A stretch of 64,000 nucleotides of DNA from Lucinisca nassula (lineage: Eukaryota > Mollusca > Bivalvia > Lucinida > Lucinidae): NCBI GenBank assembly GCA_963580285.1, contig OY757011.1, positions 103,798,507 to 103,862,506 of the forward strand, read 5' to 3'. Positions 43,469 to 53,555 of this stretch are shown here, one piece after another. The first letter of the stretch is position 1; each line of letters starts with the position of its first letter. The translations under genes were made by a program, and so were the position numbers. The notes under the pieces are model-generated. The model was not told the DNA's origin. It saw only the letters and a list, made by a program, of their open reading frames with translations, and ran no database searches.

Positions 43469-43644
43469 ATTATGACAGACTTTAAGAGGAATAATACAGA
43501 AACATGAAAAAATGCAGAGCTTAAGAACTGAAATGAACATTGAACAACATGAGAAAAGATGTCAAGAACCCAGATAATGCAAAAGATGGCATAGGACATT
43601 GTTTTCTTGATTCCTGTGGAAGCAGACAGTTGTGAAAGTCTTAA

Positions 43645-43871
43645 CCCTTGTCCTTCTGAGCCCGGATATGTCTTATCTTTCAAACAATGTAGATCCAGAT
43701 CAGATGGCTTCTGAAGAAGTCATCTGATCGCTTCTAAAGAAGCCATCTGATCAGGATCTTCATTGTTTGTCATTCAGTCTTTGAATTTATTGCAATAATT
43801 TGCATCAAGTAATCTGATTGCTTGATATTCAGAAGTGGGTGTGGCATATTTAACTATTCAGCAGGACAGGG
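43645..43871. mobile_element. TTAA-flanked hairpin MITE in the NUP85 3' UTR
   Basis: It is bordered by TTAA at 43641-43644 and 43872-43875. The ends are CCCTTGTCCTTCTGA and TTCAGCAGGACAGGG. The hairpin centre is expanded by a repeated GAAGNCATCTGATC segment. It lies between the NUP85 stop and the candidate poly(A) signal. Confidence 0.85.
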
Positions 43872-44057
43872 TTAAGCTATTGCCCACATCAGAATCGCCT
43901 CTACAAGACAATTCTTGTGAATCTGACAACATAAGGTGTTCAAGGTGAAGTGAGGAAAAATGAAAACATATACATATGAGAGCATATGCCAAGTTCTCAG
44001 ATATTGGCAATGAGAATGTTAAACCTTGACTTTAAAAAAAAAGCACAATGACAAAAA

Positions 44058-44063
44058 AATAAA
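44058..44063 (+). promoter_or_regulatory. Candidate NUP85 poly(A) signal AATAAA
   Basis: This is the first canonical AATAAA I see after the stop codon, about 590 nt downstream. It lies just before an interspersed repeat beginning near 44070. If used, the 3' UTR would include the TTAA-flanked hairpin MITE at 43645-43871. No transcript evidence is available. Confidence 0.45.
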
Positions 44064-44069
44064 GTACTA

Positions 44070-45497
44070 GAATCGCACAGTCGATGGCAAGCCATCGCAT
44101 ATCCCCACGCTTCCCCGCGGGCCCCACCCCCTGGGCCATCCCCTAGGGGTGTTTGACCCAAGTGGTAAAATTTTGATTGTGTTGTATTCTACTCATCATG
44201 CCGTTCGATTTAATATGCTACACGACCATGTTCTGAAAACTTTGATTTTTTATCCCCAAGGTGCCCCACCCCTGGCCCCACTCCCAGGGGTAGGATCGAA
44301 ATTCCGAAAGTGTTATGCACTCCCCAGATCAAAGTTTTATCAGTTTCAAGTTTCTATCTATAACAGCCTAGGAGGAGTAATCCGGTAACAGTAATGTATG
44401 GGGGTAAAGGGGTCAAAATCAGTTTTTGACCTCTGGTGACCTCAAAATTGACCCTAGGGGTCAAATTTTGGTTGTAATATTTTCTACTCATCATGCCATT
44501 CGCTTTGATATATTACACGACCATGTTCTGGAATTTTTTATTTTTGACCCCCCCGCAGGCCCCACCCCCTGGGCCCACCTGTAGGGGTGTGATCAAAATT
44601 CCGAAAGTGTCATGCACTCCCCAGACCAAAGATCTATCAGTTCCCAAAGTTTCAAGTTTCTATCTGTAACTGTCTAGGAGGAGTTATCCGGTAAAGGGGT
44701 CAAAATCAGTTTTTGACCTCTGGTGACCTCAAAATTGACCCCAGAGGTCAAATTGTGGTTGTAATTTTTTCTACTCATCATGCCGTTCGCTTTGATATAT
44801 TACACGACCATGTTCTGGAAATTTTGATTTTTGACCCCGCGGGCCCCACCCCCTTGGCCCTCCCGTAGGGGTGTGATCAAAATTCCGAAAGTGTCATGCA
44901 CTCCCCAGACCAAAGATCTATCAGTTCCCAAAGTTTCAAGTTTCTATCTATAACCGTCCGGTAAAGGGGTCAAAATCAGTTTTTGACCTCTGGTGACCTC
45001 AAAATTGACCCCAGGGGTCAAATTTTGGTTGTAATGTTTTCTACTCATCATGCCGTTCGCTTTGATATATTACACGACCATGTTCTGGAAATTTTGATTT
45101 TTGACCCTCGCGGGCCCCACCCCCTGGGCCCACCCGTAGGGGTGTGATCAAAATTCCGAAAGTCTCATGCACTCCCCAGACCAAAGATCTATCAGTTCCC
45201 AAAGTTTCAATTTTCTATCTATAACCGTCTAGGAGGAGTTATCCGGTAAGACGGACGTAGGGACGGCGAAGACCATTACAGTATCCCCACTTTTTCTTCG
45301 AAAAGCGTGGGAGAAGCCTGCGTGGTGCAGTGGTTACGCTACTCGCCTTGTAAACCAGGGATCGCAGGATCGATCCCGGGCTTCTCCAGACTTTCGGATG
45401 AGTCTTAAAACCGAGGTCCCGTCTCCGTATGACCTAAGCTGTTGGTGGGACGTAAAACTCGAACACTCACTCACTCACTCGAAAAGCGTGGGGATAA
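44070..45497 (-). mobile_element. Helentron-like element, minus orientation, with SINE inserted
   Basis: Read on the minus strand, it begins TATCCCCACGCTTTTCGAAG, then ACGTCCGTCTTACC, and about four ~210 bp cores (GATAACTCCTCCTAGAC, GGTCAAAAACTGATTTTGAC). It ends with the hairpin GATGGCTTGCCATC and CGATTCTAG. A SINE lies at 45312-45478. Confidence 0.72.
45312..45478 (+). mobile_element. tRNA-headed SINE (family D) with 14 bp target duplication
   Basis: The head AGAAGCCTGCGTGGTGCAGT and B box GGATCGATCCCGGGC are intact, and the tail is CACTCACTCAC. TCGAAAAGCGTGGG flanks it at 45298-45311 and 45479-45492. Confidence 0.9.
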
Positions 45498-45554
45498 TAC
45501 AAAAATAAAATAAAACTAAAACATATTTATTCTACTTTGATTACATAAAAAGTT

Positions 45555-46842
45555 AAAGAGATTTATTATAAGAATCTTAGTGGGTGTGAGGAGTGGATCA
45601 AAAAATCTGTCACGAGGATCACTGTCGGGCATGACGAGGCTTGCTGAGTGATGCCCAACAGTGATCTTGAGGGACAGATTTTTATGCCCCCGCCTATTCG
45701 GAGAATATCGGAAGGGCATTAAGTTTTACCCCTGTCCGTTCGTTTGTCCGTCCGTCCGTCCCGACATCGTGTCTGGGCCATAATTCCTAAACCGTATGGA
45801 ATATATTCATGAAACTTCACAGGTGCATTCATCACACTGAGACGATGTGTCATGAACAAGGAAGACAACTCTTGCGTTTTTGACTTTTGGATTATCTGCC
45901 CTTGACTTAGTACCATATAATTAACCGTGTCCGAGCCATAACTCCTAAACCGTATGGAATATATTCATGAAACTTCACAGGTGCATTCATCACACTTAGA
46001 CGATGTGTCATGAACAAGGAAGACAACTCTTGCATTTTTGGTTTTTGGATATCTGCCCTTGACTTAGTACCATATAGTAAACCGTGTCCGGGCCATAACT
46101 CCTAAACAGTATGGAATATATTCATGAAACTTCACAGGTGCATTCATCACACTGAGATGATGTGTCATGAACAAGAAAGACAACTCTTGCATTTTTGGTT
46201 TTTGGATTATCTGCCCTTGACTTAGTACCATATAGTAAACTGTGTCCGGGCCATAACTCCTAAACCGTATGGAATATATTCATGAAACTTCACAGGTGCA
46301 TTCATCACACTGAGATGATGTGTCATGAACAAGGAAGACAACTCTTGCATTTTTGGTTTTTGGATTATCTGCCCTTGATGCATATATTTTATGATTGATT
46401 TGAAGCACATTTGTAATATTTTTTATGAATGGCATTTTGCGGGGGCATCCGTGTCCTATGGACACTTTTTCTAGTTCTATCCACCTCTCACACCAACGTA
46501 GGATTCTTTTTCTTGCATACCTTCCATTTCTGAGCGTGGATTTTAATTCTGCAGTTACTTCGTCCACCATATTGGGATGACTCTACCGTGATATTTAGTG
46601 ACGTCACGTAACATCACTAAATATCACCATATCATGATGACTCTACCATGATATTTAGTGACACCATGTTACATGCTATGACGTCAACCTTAACAACGGC
46701 GCATATGAGGGTGTGTTCAACCAGTGCATTTCAAACACATGAGAATATTCAATTTTTACCCTAACTATGGGTAAGAACACCAGGGTCAGAACAGAATTTC
46801 TATCTCAGGCTAAAACCACAGATTTCCTTATCTGGTCATCAT
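45555..46842 (+). mobile_element. CACACCC hairpin MITE with TGACGTCA motifs, split by a helentron-like element
   Basis: The left arm ATTATAAGAATCTTAGTGGG and the hairpin GGGCATGACGAGGCTTGCTG lead to GGACAGATTTTT. After the 45683-46475 insertion the MITE resumes with CTATCCACCTCTCACACC, GTGACGTCACGTAACATCAC and TGACGTCAACC. It ends near TTTCCTTATCTGG at the LINE tail. Confidence 0.65.
45683..46475 (+). mobile_element. Helentron-like element with ~157 bp tandem core
   Basis: The 5' hairpin is ATGCCCCCGCCTATTCGGAG...GAAGGGCAT, then a CCGTTCGTTTGTCCGTCCGT microsatellite. Units beginning TAAACCGTATGGAATATA lie at about 45788, 45945, 46103 and 46261. The 3' hairpin GTGTCCTATGGACAC is followed by TTTTTCTAG. 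Confidence 0.75.
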
Positions 46843-46926
46843 CATCAACGGATTTTTTATTAATGTGCAGGTACAGGGGCAATGTCCACATAAGTGGGCC
46901 CCCTTCCAGGTAGCTGGCTTGCTGCA
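46843..46926 (-). mobile_element. 3' tip of the same LINE family as 38493-39436
   Basis: CATCATCATCAACGGATTTT, AATGTGCAGGTACAGGGGC and CCAGGTAGCTGGCTTGCTGC are nearly identical to 38470-38565. Only the last ~84 bp were inserted, a severe 5' truncation. Confidence 0.8.
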
Positions 46927-46989
46927 CGCAAGAAATTAAGTTATCCACATCCATTTTTGACTTTCAGCCAGCCAGAGTACTTGATATAT

Positions 46990-47466
46990 TTTATTCATAC
47001 AAATGTAGATACTGATCAGATTGCTTCTCCTTGAGAAGCAAGGGAGAAGCAAGGAGAAGCTATTTGATCAGTATCTACACTGTTTGCAAAAGATAGTGCA
47101 TATGCTGGTTCAACAGGACAAGGGTTGAAGGTTGGATATTGGCTTTGTTTCATTTCTTGCCTCCCATGGAAACAGACACAGTAACACATATGTTGTTGGA
47201 CTTCAGAATTTTCTCTCTTATCAGCCCCAAAATGCATATTTTTAACCCATTGCATGTGGGAAATCCCTAAAGAGTTACCTTGGCAAACAGTGCAGGCCCA
47301 GATCAGACGCCGCAGAACGCGGCGTCTGATCAGGGCCTGCACTATTTGCTAACAGAGTTTTCCGTCAAAAATAGAATAAAAATGAAAAATAGGCCTAACA
47401 GCCCTTATATGACAAATGGACTTGTCCAACATATAGCAATGGAAGAGTTCACTAGTACACAATGGG
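46990..47466. mobile_element. Two hairpin MITEs
   Basis: Positions 47000-47115 form a hairpin GATACTGATCAGATTGCTTC with repeated GGAGAAGCAAG. Positions 47246-47466 are a CCCATT-family element with TTAA at 47242-47245, the hairpin around CGCAGAACGCGGCGTC, and the right end CACAATGGG. Confidence 0.75.
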
Positions 47467-47635
47467 TGAAGGAGCAATGAGGAGGTATGAAAATAAAGGT
47501 AATTGCCCGGAGTGAGTTACATCATGTAAAAATGTCTACTTTGTATCTGCTATCAATTACAAACAATCTGTCTTTTCCCCAGTAGTCAGGGGAATACACC
47601 ATTTTTTCAAAGAAAAACTTTTTGAGCTATTGTCC

Positions 47636-48465
47636 TAACTCCGGTGTCGTCGTCGTTCCGAAAAAACTTAATCTTGACTATAACTTCAAAAGTATTTGAC
47701 CTAGCTTCATGAAACTTCATACACATTCTCATCATCACAAGACCTACCATCTGACCAAGGGCCATAACTGTAATGTTGATTTTGGCTGAATTAGCTCCCC
47801 TTTTCTATTTTTTTTTTTTCTGAAACACTTTTCTTCCTCTCATTTCAGTACTATTTATAAAAGAGCCTTCAAACTTCACGTGGATGTTTCTAGGGACAAA
47901 ACCGTTCCATTGATTTCAAACATTTTGACCCGTAACCTTGATCTTTGAACTGTGACCTATTTTTTCAAAAATTTAACAAAATACTTTAACCTTGACCATT
48001 ATTTTCAGAAGTATTTGGCCTACCTTCATGAAACTTCACACACATACTCATCATCACAAAAGCTATATTCTTTCCAAGTTCCATAAATCTATCATTTAAT
48101 TTGACTGAATTATCTCCCGTTTTCTTTCCGTTTTTATAAAACGTTTTTGTCACTCACTTTTATACCACTAATGATACAGCATTCAAACTTCACATGAATA
48201 TTCCTTTGAACAAGACTTTAACCTTGGCCATATTTCCAGAAGTATTTGCCCCAGCCTCGTGCATCATGACACAAGAACTACATTCTTACCTAGTTCTAAA
48301 ACTCCATTATGGAATTTGATTTATCTCCCTTTGTGACATATGGAAAAAAAAATTCACAAGAAAACATTCTAGTTTCATATTTCAGTAGTGTTTTCAAAAT
48401 TCACGTGTGTTCCATGGGGCAAGACCTTTCCATTGATATCAAACTTTTTGACTTATGCTTCTCAC
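47636..48465 (+). repeat. Helentron-like tandem-core element, related to 1-642
   Basis: The 5' region has TTTGAGCTATTGTCCTAACT and GTCGTCGTCGTTCCG. The units share CTTCATGAAACTTCATACAC, TCATCATCACAAGA and TTCAAACTTCACGTGGATG with the start of the window. It is truncated at the right by a GGGCCAGTTGTT MITE fragment. Confidence 0.6.
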
Positions 48466-48720
48466 ATTTCAGCAAAAATATTCGCATATGATCAAAGTTT
48501 TAACAGCATCGTTAGTTTTGAACAACTGGCCACAGGAGTCCATTTTGCAATTAAGGGGTGTTATTTTAAGTTAATTTTAGAAACTTATTTAGAAAAATGG
48601 CAGACCTTTTTTTGCAAACAGTGAAGGCCCTGATCAGATGCTGTGTTCTGCTGATCAGGACCTACGCTGTTAATCAGTGTCATGTTTTGGGCTTTCTCAT
48701 ATAAAATGGATTAAACACCA
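48466..48720. repeat. Fragments of two MITE families
   Basis: Positions 48466-48535 match a palindromic family end (TTTCAGCAAAAATATTCGCA, TTTGAACAACTGGCC). Positions 48600-48720 carry the GCAAACAGTGAAGGCCCTGA hairpin. Confidence 0.55.
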
Positions 48721-48854
48721 CAGATGAGCTGGGATAAGCTCCATCTGGACTGGAGTAGCCTAGCTAAGAAATGGAGAATCACTTCTTATAGTCTATCTTT
48801 TCATATTTTTTTTTTATTAAAAAAAGATATGTAGTCTGTGTAATTTTGTTGTAC

Positions 48855-49095
48855 ATTTGAAAAGAAGTTAAAAGAGTTCCACTTGCAAAGATCACATTAC
48901 ACTGTCTAATTTCAATAACTCATACACCTTTCGGACCATGGAAATTTGAGCCTGGGAAAGTTTAAATAGTTCCACTTGCAAAGATCACAGTATGCAGTTA
49001 AATTTCAGTGTCTCATACACCTTTGGGACCATGAAAATTTGAGCCTGGGGAAGTTTAAATAGTTCCACTTGCAAAGATCACAGTACGCAGTTAAA
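48855..49095 (+). repeat. ~95 bp tandem array, left half
   Basis: About two and a half units of GTTCCACTTGCAAAGATCAC, CAGTTAAATTTCA, TACACCTTTGGGACCATG and TTGAGCCTGGGGAAGTTTAA. The array is split by the 2893 bp insertion and resumes at 51989. Confidence 0.85.
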
Positions 49096-51988
49096 GGGGG
49101 TCTTTCATATGTGCCCATGCATGTTTTTTCTTTAAACTTTGTATATTGATAACTCAGCATATACAACCTATAAAAGTGTATTGAATAAATTATATAAATC
49201 AAAGAAGGACTCAGGAGGCCACTCTAACTGACTCCCTCCATGAGCTGGTGTCTGTCTCTAATTAAGTGCGTCTTAAATCTTATGTTTTATTTAGTTTCAA
49301 GACCTGTGAACTGGATTGAATGCAGAACTCCATAGGTATTCCTTTGATACTAAAAAGCCTTTTGAATTAATTAAAGTTTACATTTTCTGATAAAACAATT
49401 ATCAAAAATCTCATTTTTTAATTAATATTTTAAAAAATTATCAAAATTCAATCCCTAAGATATATATGTTCTAGTCTTTGTCAAGATTTCATTTTGCTAG
49501 GAAAACTTGCTACATGTATCTTCTTTCACTATGCCAAATTTCATGAAAATCCGAAACCGGTAACACTGTTGTTTAACACCTTTAATGGATGTAAGTCGTT
49601 TCTGCAAAATTTACTATTTTATTGAAATCATCCAAGAACCTTACAAAAAGGCAATTCGTAACACTTACGTAATAAAAATGAGATTATACAAATCAAAATG
49701 AATACATATTGAGCTAAGCTAGCTTAGAAACTATAAAAAAAATCATGAATTTCTGATATATTCCTTTCATTTATACACTATGATCTATCCAAAATAGTAG
49801 ATAGTAAAACACTAAATCAAAGGGTATTCTAATCAACAAATTAGGCTTAACAACATATATTGCTTTTTTATTAGCAGCAAAATTATTGTGAACATGTGCA
49901 ACTTTATTTAATGACTTTGCATAAGTCATGCTACTAAAATAGGTGGAAGGCAAGGAGATCCATTATTTTCATTTCCATACCAAGCTGGCATGCAAGGACG
50001 CAATGTTCAGTGGTTTGTTGTTACTAGTAAAATAGTTCTGTTGATAAATCCATGGCCAGGTTAAGCCTTAGATATACTCTGTCTTTATGAACGCTGGCTT
50101 ATTATCCTAACAAAAAGTTACAGTAATTATTATTGGTTAGTATATCCAAAAATCGAAATGTCACTGATATTGAGTTTCTGTTGCAAAAGATATCATTGAA
50201 AGATGAGGCGCAGAATATTTGGTGTAAACAAAGCTGTCCCATGACCTAGAGAAATTTAGCTATTAGACAGGAAGAGAAACAGTTTCCTTCCTTATAGTAC
50301 ACATGCATAAATATGTCTCTTTTCTGCATTGGTATTGTAACTGTTGACGTTTCTTTAGTGTCTTATTTATTCTTTTTACTTTGTCAATATAGTGGTTAAT
50401 TTATCGGAAGCGAGCTTTTAGTATCTTTTTCTGGTTGTAAAACTTTCAACCACTTCTTGAATGTTTCTGCTGAATGCAAGTTCACTGTTTTACAAGCACT
50501 TGTTCATCAATAATTACCAGTACATTTCTGTGCAATGTATCTGTCAGCTTAGAAAGAGGATTGCAGTGTTTGGAGAGAAAAAAGAATCACAATGTATTTA
50601 CTGAAAATAATTTAAAATCCTATGAGTAATGCGATAACTACTCACAGATTGAATAATTATTATCAACAGTTTAAATGCTTCTTGATATCTTACATAATGT
50701 ACTTTGTAATTACTGCAACAACTGCTGAGATAGGTAAATGAAGTGAAAGACCTATACAAATATATAGACAACACAATCATGATCACATAAGTTTTGGAAC
50801 ACTGACAAATGTAAGACCATGTGAATTCTAAAAGCAAACTCAAATGGCTTTGGAATACAGCTACAGGAAGCAGTTTGATTTCGTTCATAGAGGCTATACA
50901 AAAAAGATAGATTGGCTAGTGCCTATGCAGATACATATTCTGAAAACTTAATGTCCAGGAAAAGTAATCTCAAGTGCTATTGATTTTCCCTAGAGTAAAC
51001 CTTTCGTTTTAAATGGACAGTTGGGGTTAAATAAACAAACAACAGTTTGACTTGAGAATCATTTATCTCGAGTCGGATAACAAATCTCACAAAATCTGAA
51101 ACAACATCTAAAGTGACTGGTATGTTGTTGATTTGAATGTTAAATCTAAACACCACCATAGCACCATTACCAAATTAGACAAGAAAGACAGAAAGAAAAC
51201 TGTGCACATGATTACATGGGTGCGTTTGATGACGTTTGTCATCAAAACCTTTGCGGTATAGTTCTGTAGACAAAATAGTTTGTTCCATAGGGGGCAAATT
51301 TACTGAAATGGATGTTTTGAAATAATACTTATAATTATGCTATGAACTACTTACACAAACCATACTATACTATAGCCATCCAAATTGAAAGCGATAGTAA
51401 AGTATTATTAAACAGAATGACCAAAACATGATAATCATATAATTTCACATTTTGCTGAATCAGGACTATCAGTATTCAGTCTGTTAAAACACAATGTTAC
51501 CGGTCCTCAATTTCCATCAAAATTAATCAACATGTTCCTAAGATATGTGGGTAGTTTTTATGCTAAAATGGTGTCTTGACAAAAATTGGAACGTGGTAAA
51601 AATGCATATAAAATTTTAATGAATACAAAAATAGGAGCTGAAATATGGGGACACCATCAAAGAAAACTGAATGCCCAGCCACTATTACTAGACGTATGAG
51701 GCCATTCATAGTATCAACTAACTCACCAATTATGGCTTTAATTCATAAAATATAGCAGCTTTAGATATATGAAACTCTGAATACTGTAGACAAGTTTATA
51801 TGAGAGTACTCTCTGCTGTGAGAGAGACTTCATAAAATATGTAATAAATTTACTACGGAGATAAAATTTAAAAGTGAATGCATCGTAATTATAATGGTTT
51901 TACCCAAGGCAATTATTGTGCATAATTTTATCAAAATCCAAGCGTGGGCAGAAACCAATGCAAATTTCCTATACCTTGAAAGACCCCC
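49096..51988. mobile_element. 2893 bp DNA element inserted between AAA and TTT with no target duplication (Spy-like)
   Basis: The perfect 12 bp terminal inverted repeats GGGGGTCTTTCA...TGAAAGACCCCC border an AT-rich interior. The left flank ends CAGTTAAA and the right flank starts TTTCAATG. Joining them gives CAGTTAAATTTCAATG, which is exactly the sequence of an uninterrupted neighbouring unit near 52075. So there is no target-site duplication, as reported for Spy transposons (ISL2EU/PIF-Harbinger relatives). No transposase-like ORF is visible, so it is probably non-autonomous. Confidence 0.82.
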
Positions 51989-52395
51989 TTTCAATGATTC
52001 ATACACCTTTGGGACCATGGAAAGTTGAGCCTGGGGAAGTTTAAATAGTTCCACTTGCAAAGATCACAGTACGCAGTTAAATTTCAATGACTGATACACC
52101 TTTGGGACCATGGAAATTTGAGCCTGGGGAAGTTTAAATAGTTCCACTTGCAAAGATTACAGAATGCAGTCAAATTTCAATGACTCAAACACCTTTGGGA
52201 CAATGGAAATTTGAGCCTGGGGAAGTTTAAATAGTTTCACTTGCAAAGATTACAGACTGCAGTCAAATTTCAATGACTCAAACACCTTTGGGACCATGGA
52301 AATTTGAGCCTGGGGAAGTGTAAATAGTTCCACTTGCAAAGATTACAGAATGCAGTCAAATTTCATTGACTCTAATGTCTTCCTTTGGGACTATG
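51989..52395 (+). repeat. ~95 bp tandem array, right half
   Basis: About four units continue the 48855-49095 array: TTTGGGACCATGGAAATTTG, GAAGTTTAAATAGTTCCAC, AAAGATTACAGAATGCAGTC. The units differ by scattered substitutions. Confidence 0.85.
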
Positions 52396-52469
52396 ATAAT
52401 TTGATACCAGTTTAGTTTGAGCTACTGAGGGTTAATTATGGCAGCAGGAGAAATAATGGGAATGATTAT

Positions 52470-52760
52470 TTGTTTGTTTGAATTCATGTTTTACGTCCTT
52501 GTCAACACTATTTAGGTCATTTTGGAGATGTTGCTTCCAATTTTGTGGGGGCAAGACATTGAGATGAAATGAAATCTCAAGTCCTATCGCCCAAACAAAC
52601 CAATAGAGTTTATATGCAGGGATGGTGGGACACCCACCACTTTGCCTGGGCAGGCTTAGAACTTCTAAGCGATTTACCAGCACCCATGTGCAGTTGGTTT
52701 CAACTCTGCATGGAAGTACCATGCAGCCCAATCTGTTTCTCCAAGCCCTGTATGTCTTTC
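52470..52760 (-). mobile_element. SINE (family B body)
   Basis: TTGTTTGAATTCATGTTTTA, CACTATTTAGGTCATTTTG, GAGATGTTGCTTCCAATTTT, GTTGGTTTCAACTCTGCATG and TCTCCAAGCCCTG match the other family B copies. Confidence 0.75.
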
Positions 52761-52784
52761 CCATGTTCAATAACATAAAGGTAT

Positions 52785-53410
52785 GTTGTGTGTACTCATT
52801 AGAATCACCTCATTAAGGTGATTTTGGAGTTTCTAATGAGTACACACAACATACATTTTGAAGATAAAAGAAGAAAATTTGTTGGAGTTTAACGGTCCAG
52901 TCAACACTGTTATAGGTCATTTTTGAGCCGGTCAGTTTACCTATCCACATTTTTCCTAGGCAGGCTTATAGATAAGTGGTTTACCAGTACAGTGCACATT
53001 CTTTCGTCAGAAACTGACAACTGCCCTTCTTGAATCAGCGGAAGGGAGAGAATGACCTTAGAAAAGATTTCATGATCAATCTCCACGAAAGAATGTTGCC
53101 GCGGCAGGTATCGAACTCGCGTCCTCCTGATTACCAGTCAGACTCGCAACCGACTGAGCTGCCGAGGCCAAATGAAGAAAATTTCCCTGAATTATCCTTC
53201 ACTATTTCTTACCCGGAGCTGTTGATTTCTTGTCAGTTATGGTAAATGAGCCAACAGTGTTCATGTCATTGACAGTCTCCATGACGATAACAGACCCATT
53301 TCACATAGTGCTTTCTTTAATATCTCCAAAATGGCTACTTTCCCGATGAAAATTTGTGATATTTTTCTTATTTATACTCCAAACATAGGTTGTGGGTGCT
53401 CGTTAGAACC
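52785..53410. repeat. Composite palindromic repeat, copy 1 of a local duplication, with SINE inserted
   Basis: The segment from GTGTACTCATTAGAATCACC to GCTCGTTAGAACCGCCTCA matches 55150-55442 closely, including CTCCATGACGATAACAGACC. Copy 1 is longer because a SINE-A lies at 52881-53173. Confidence 0.8.
52881..53173 (-). mobile_element. SINE-A, minus orientation, with 11 bp target duplication and known empty site
   Basis: GAAGAAAATTT lies at 52870-52880 and 53174-53184. The paralogous copy at about 55190 has a single GAAGAAAATTT and no SINE. The head, read on the minus strand, is GGCCTCGGCAGCTCAGTCGG, and the B box is GAGTTCGATACCTGCC. Confidence 0.92.
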
Positions 53411-53411
53411 G

Positions 53412-53547
53412 CCTCAGCCAGATGCGCATCTGATTGGTGAACAGGACACAGGTTCGATACCTACAGAGGTCGGCAACGTTCTTTAGTGGAGATTGATCAT
53501 AAAATCTTTTCTACGGTCATTCTCTCCCTTCCGTTGATTCAAGAAGG
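53412..53547 (+). mobile_element. SINE-A, 5' half, split by the hAT-like element
   Basis: The partial head CAGCCAGATGCGCATCTGAT and ACAGGTTCGATACCTACAG lead into CATTCTCTCCCTTCCGTTGA and AAGAAGGGGAGTTGT. The missing half is at 54998-55120. Confidence 0.85.
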
Positions 53548-53555
53548 GGAGTTGT

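Noticed and set aside
49096..51988. Search for a transposase in the 2.9 kb element
   Set aside because: All open frames are short, AT-driven and lack DDE-like motifs, so it is called non-autonomous.
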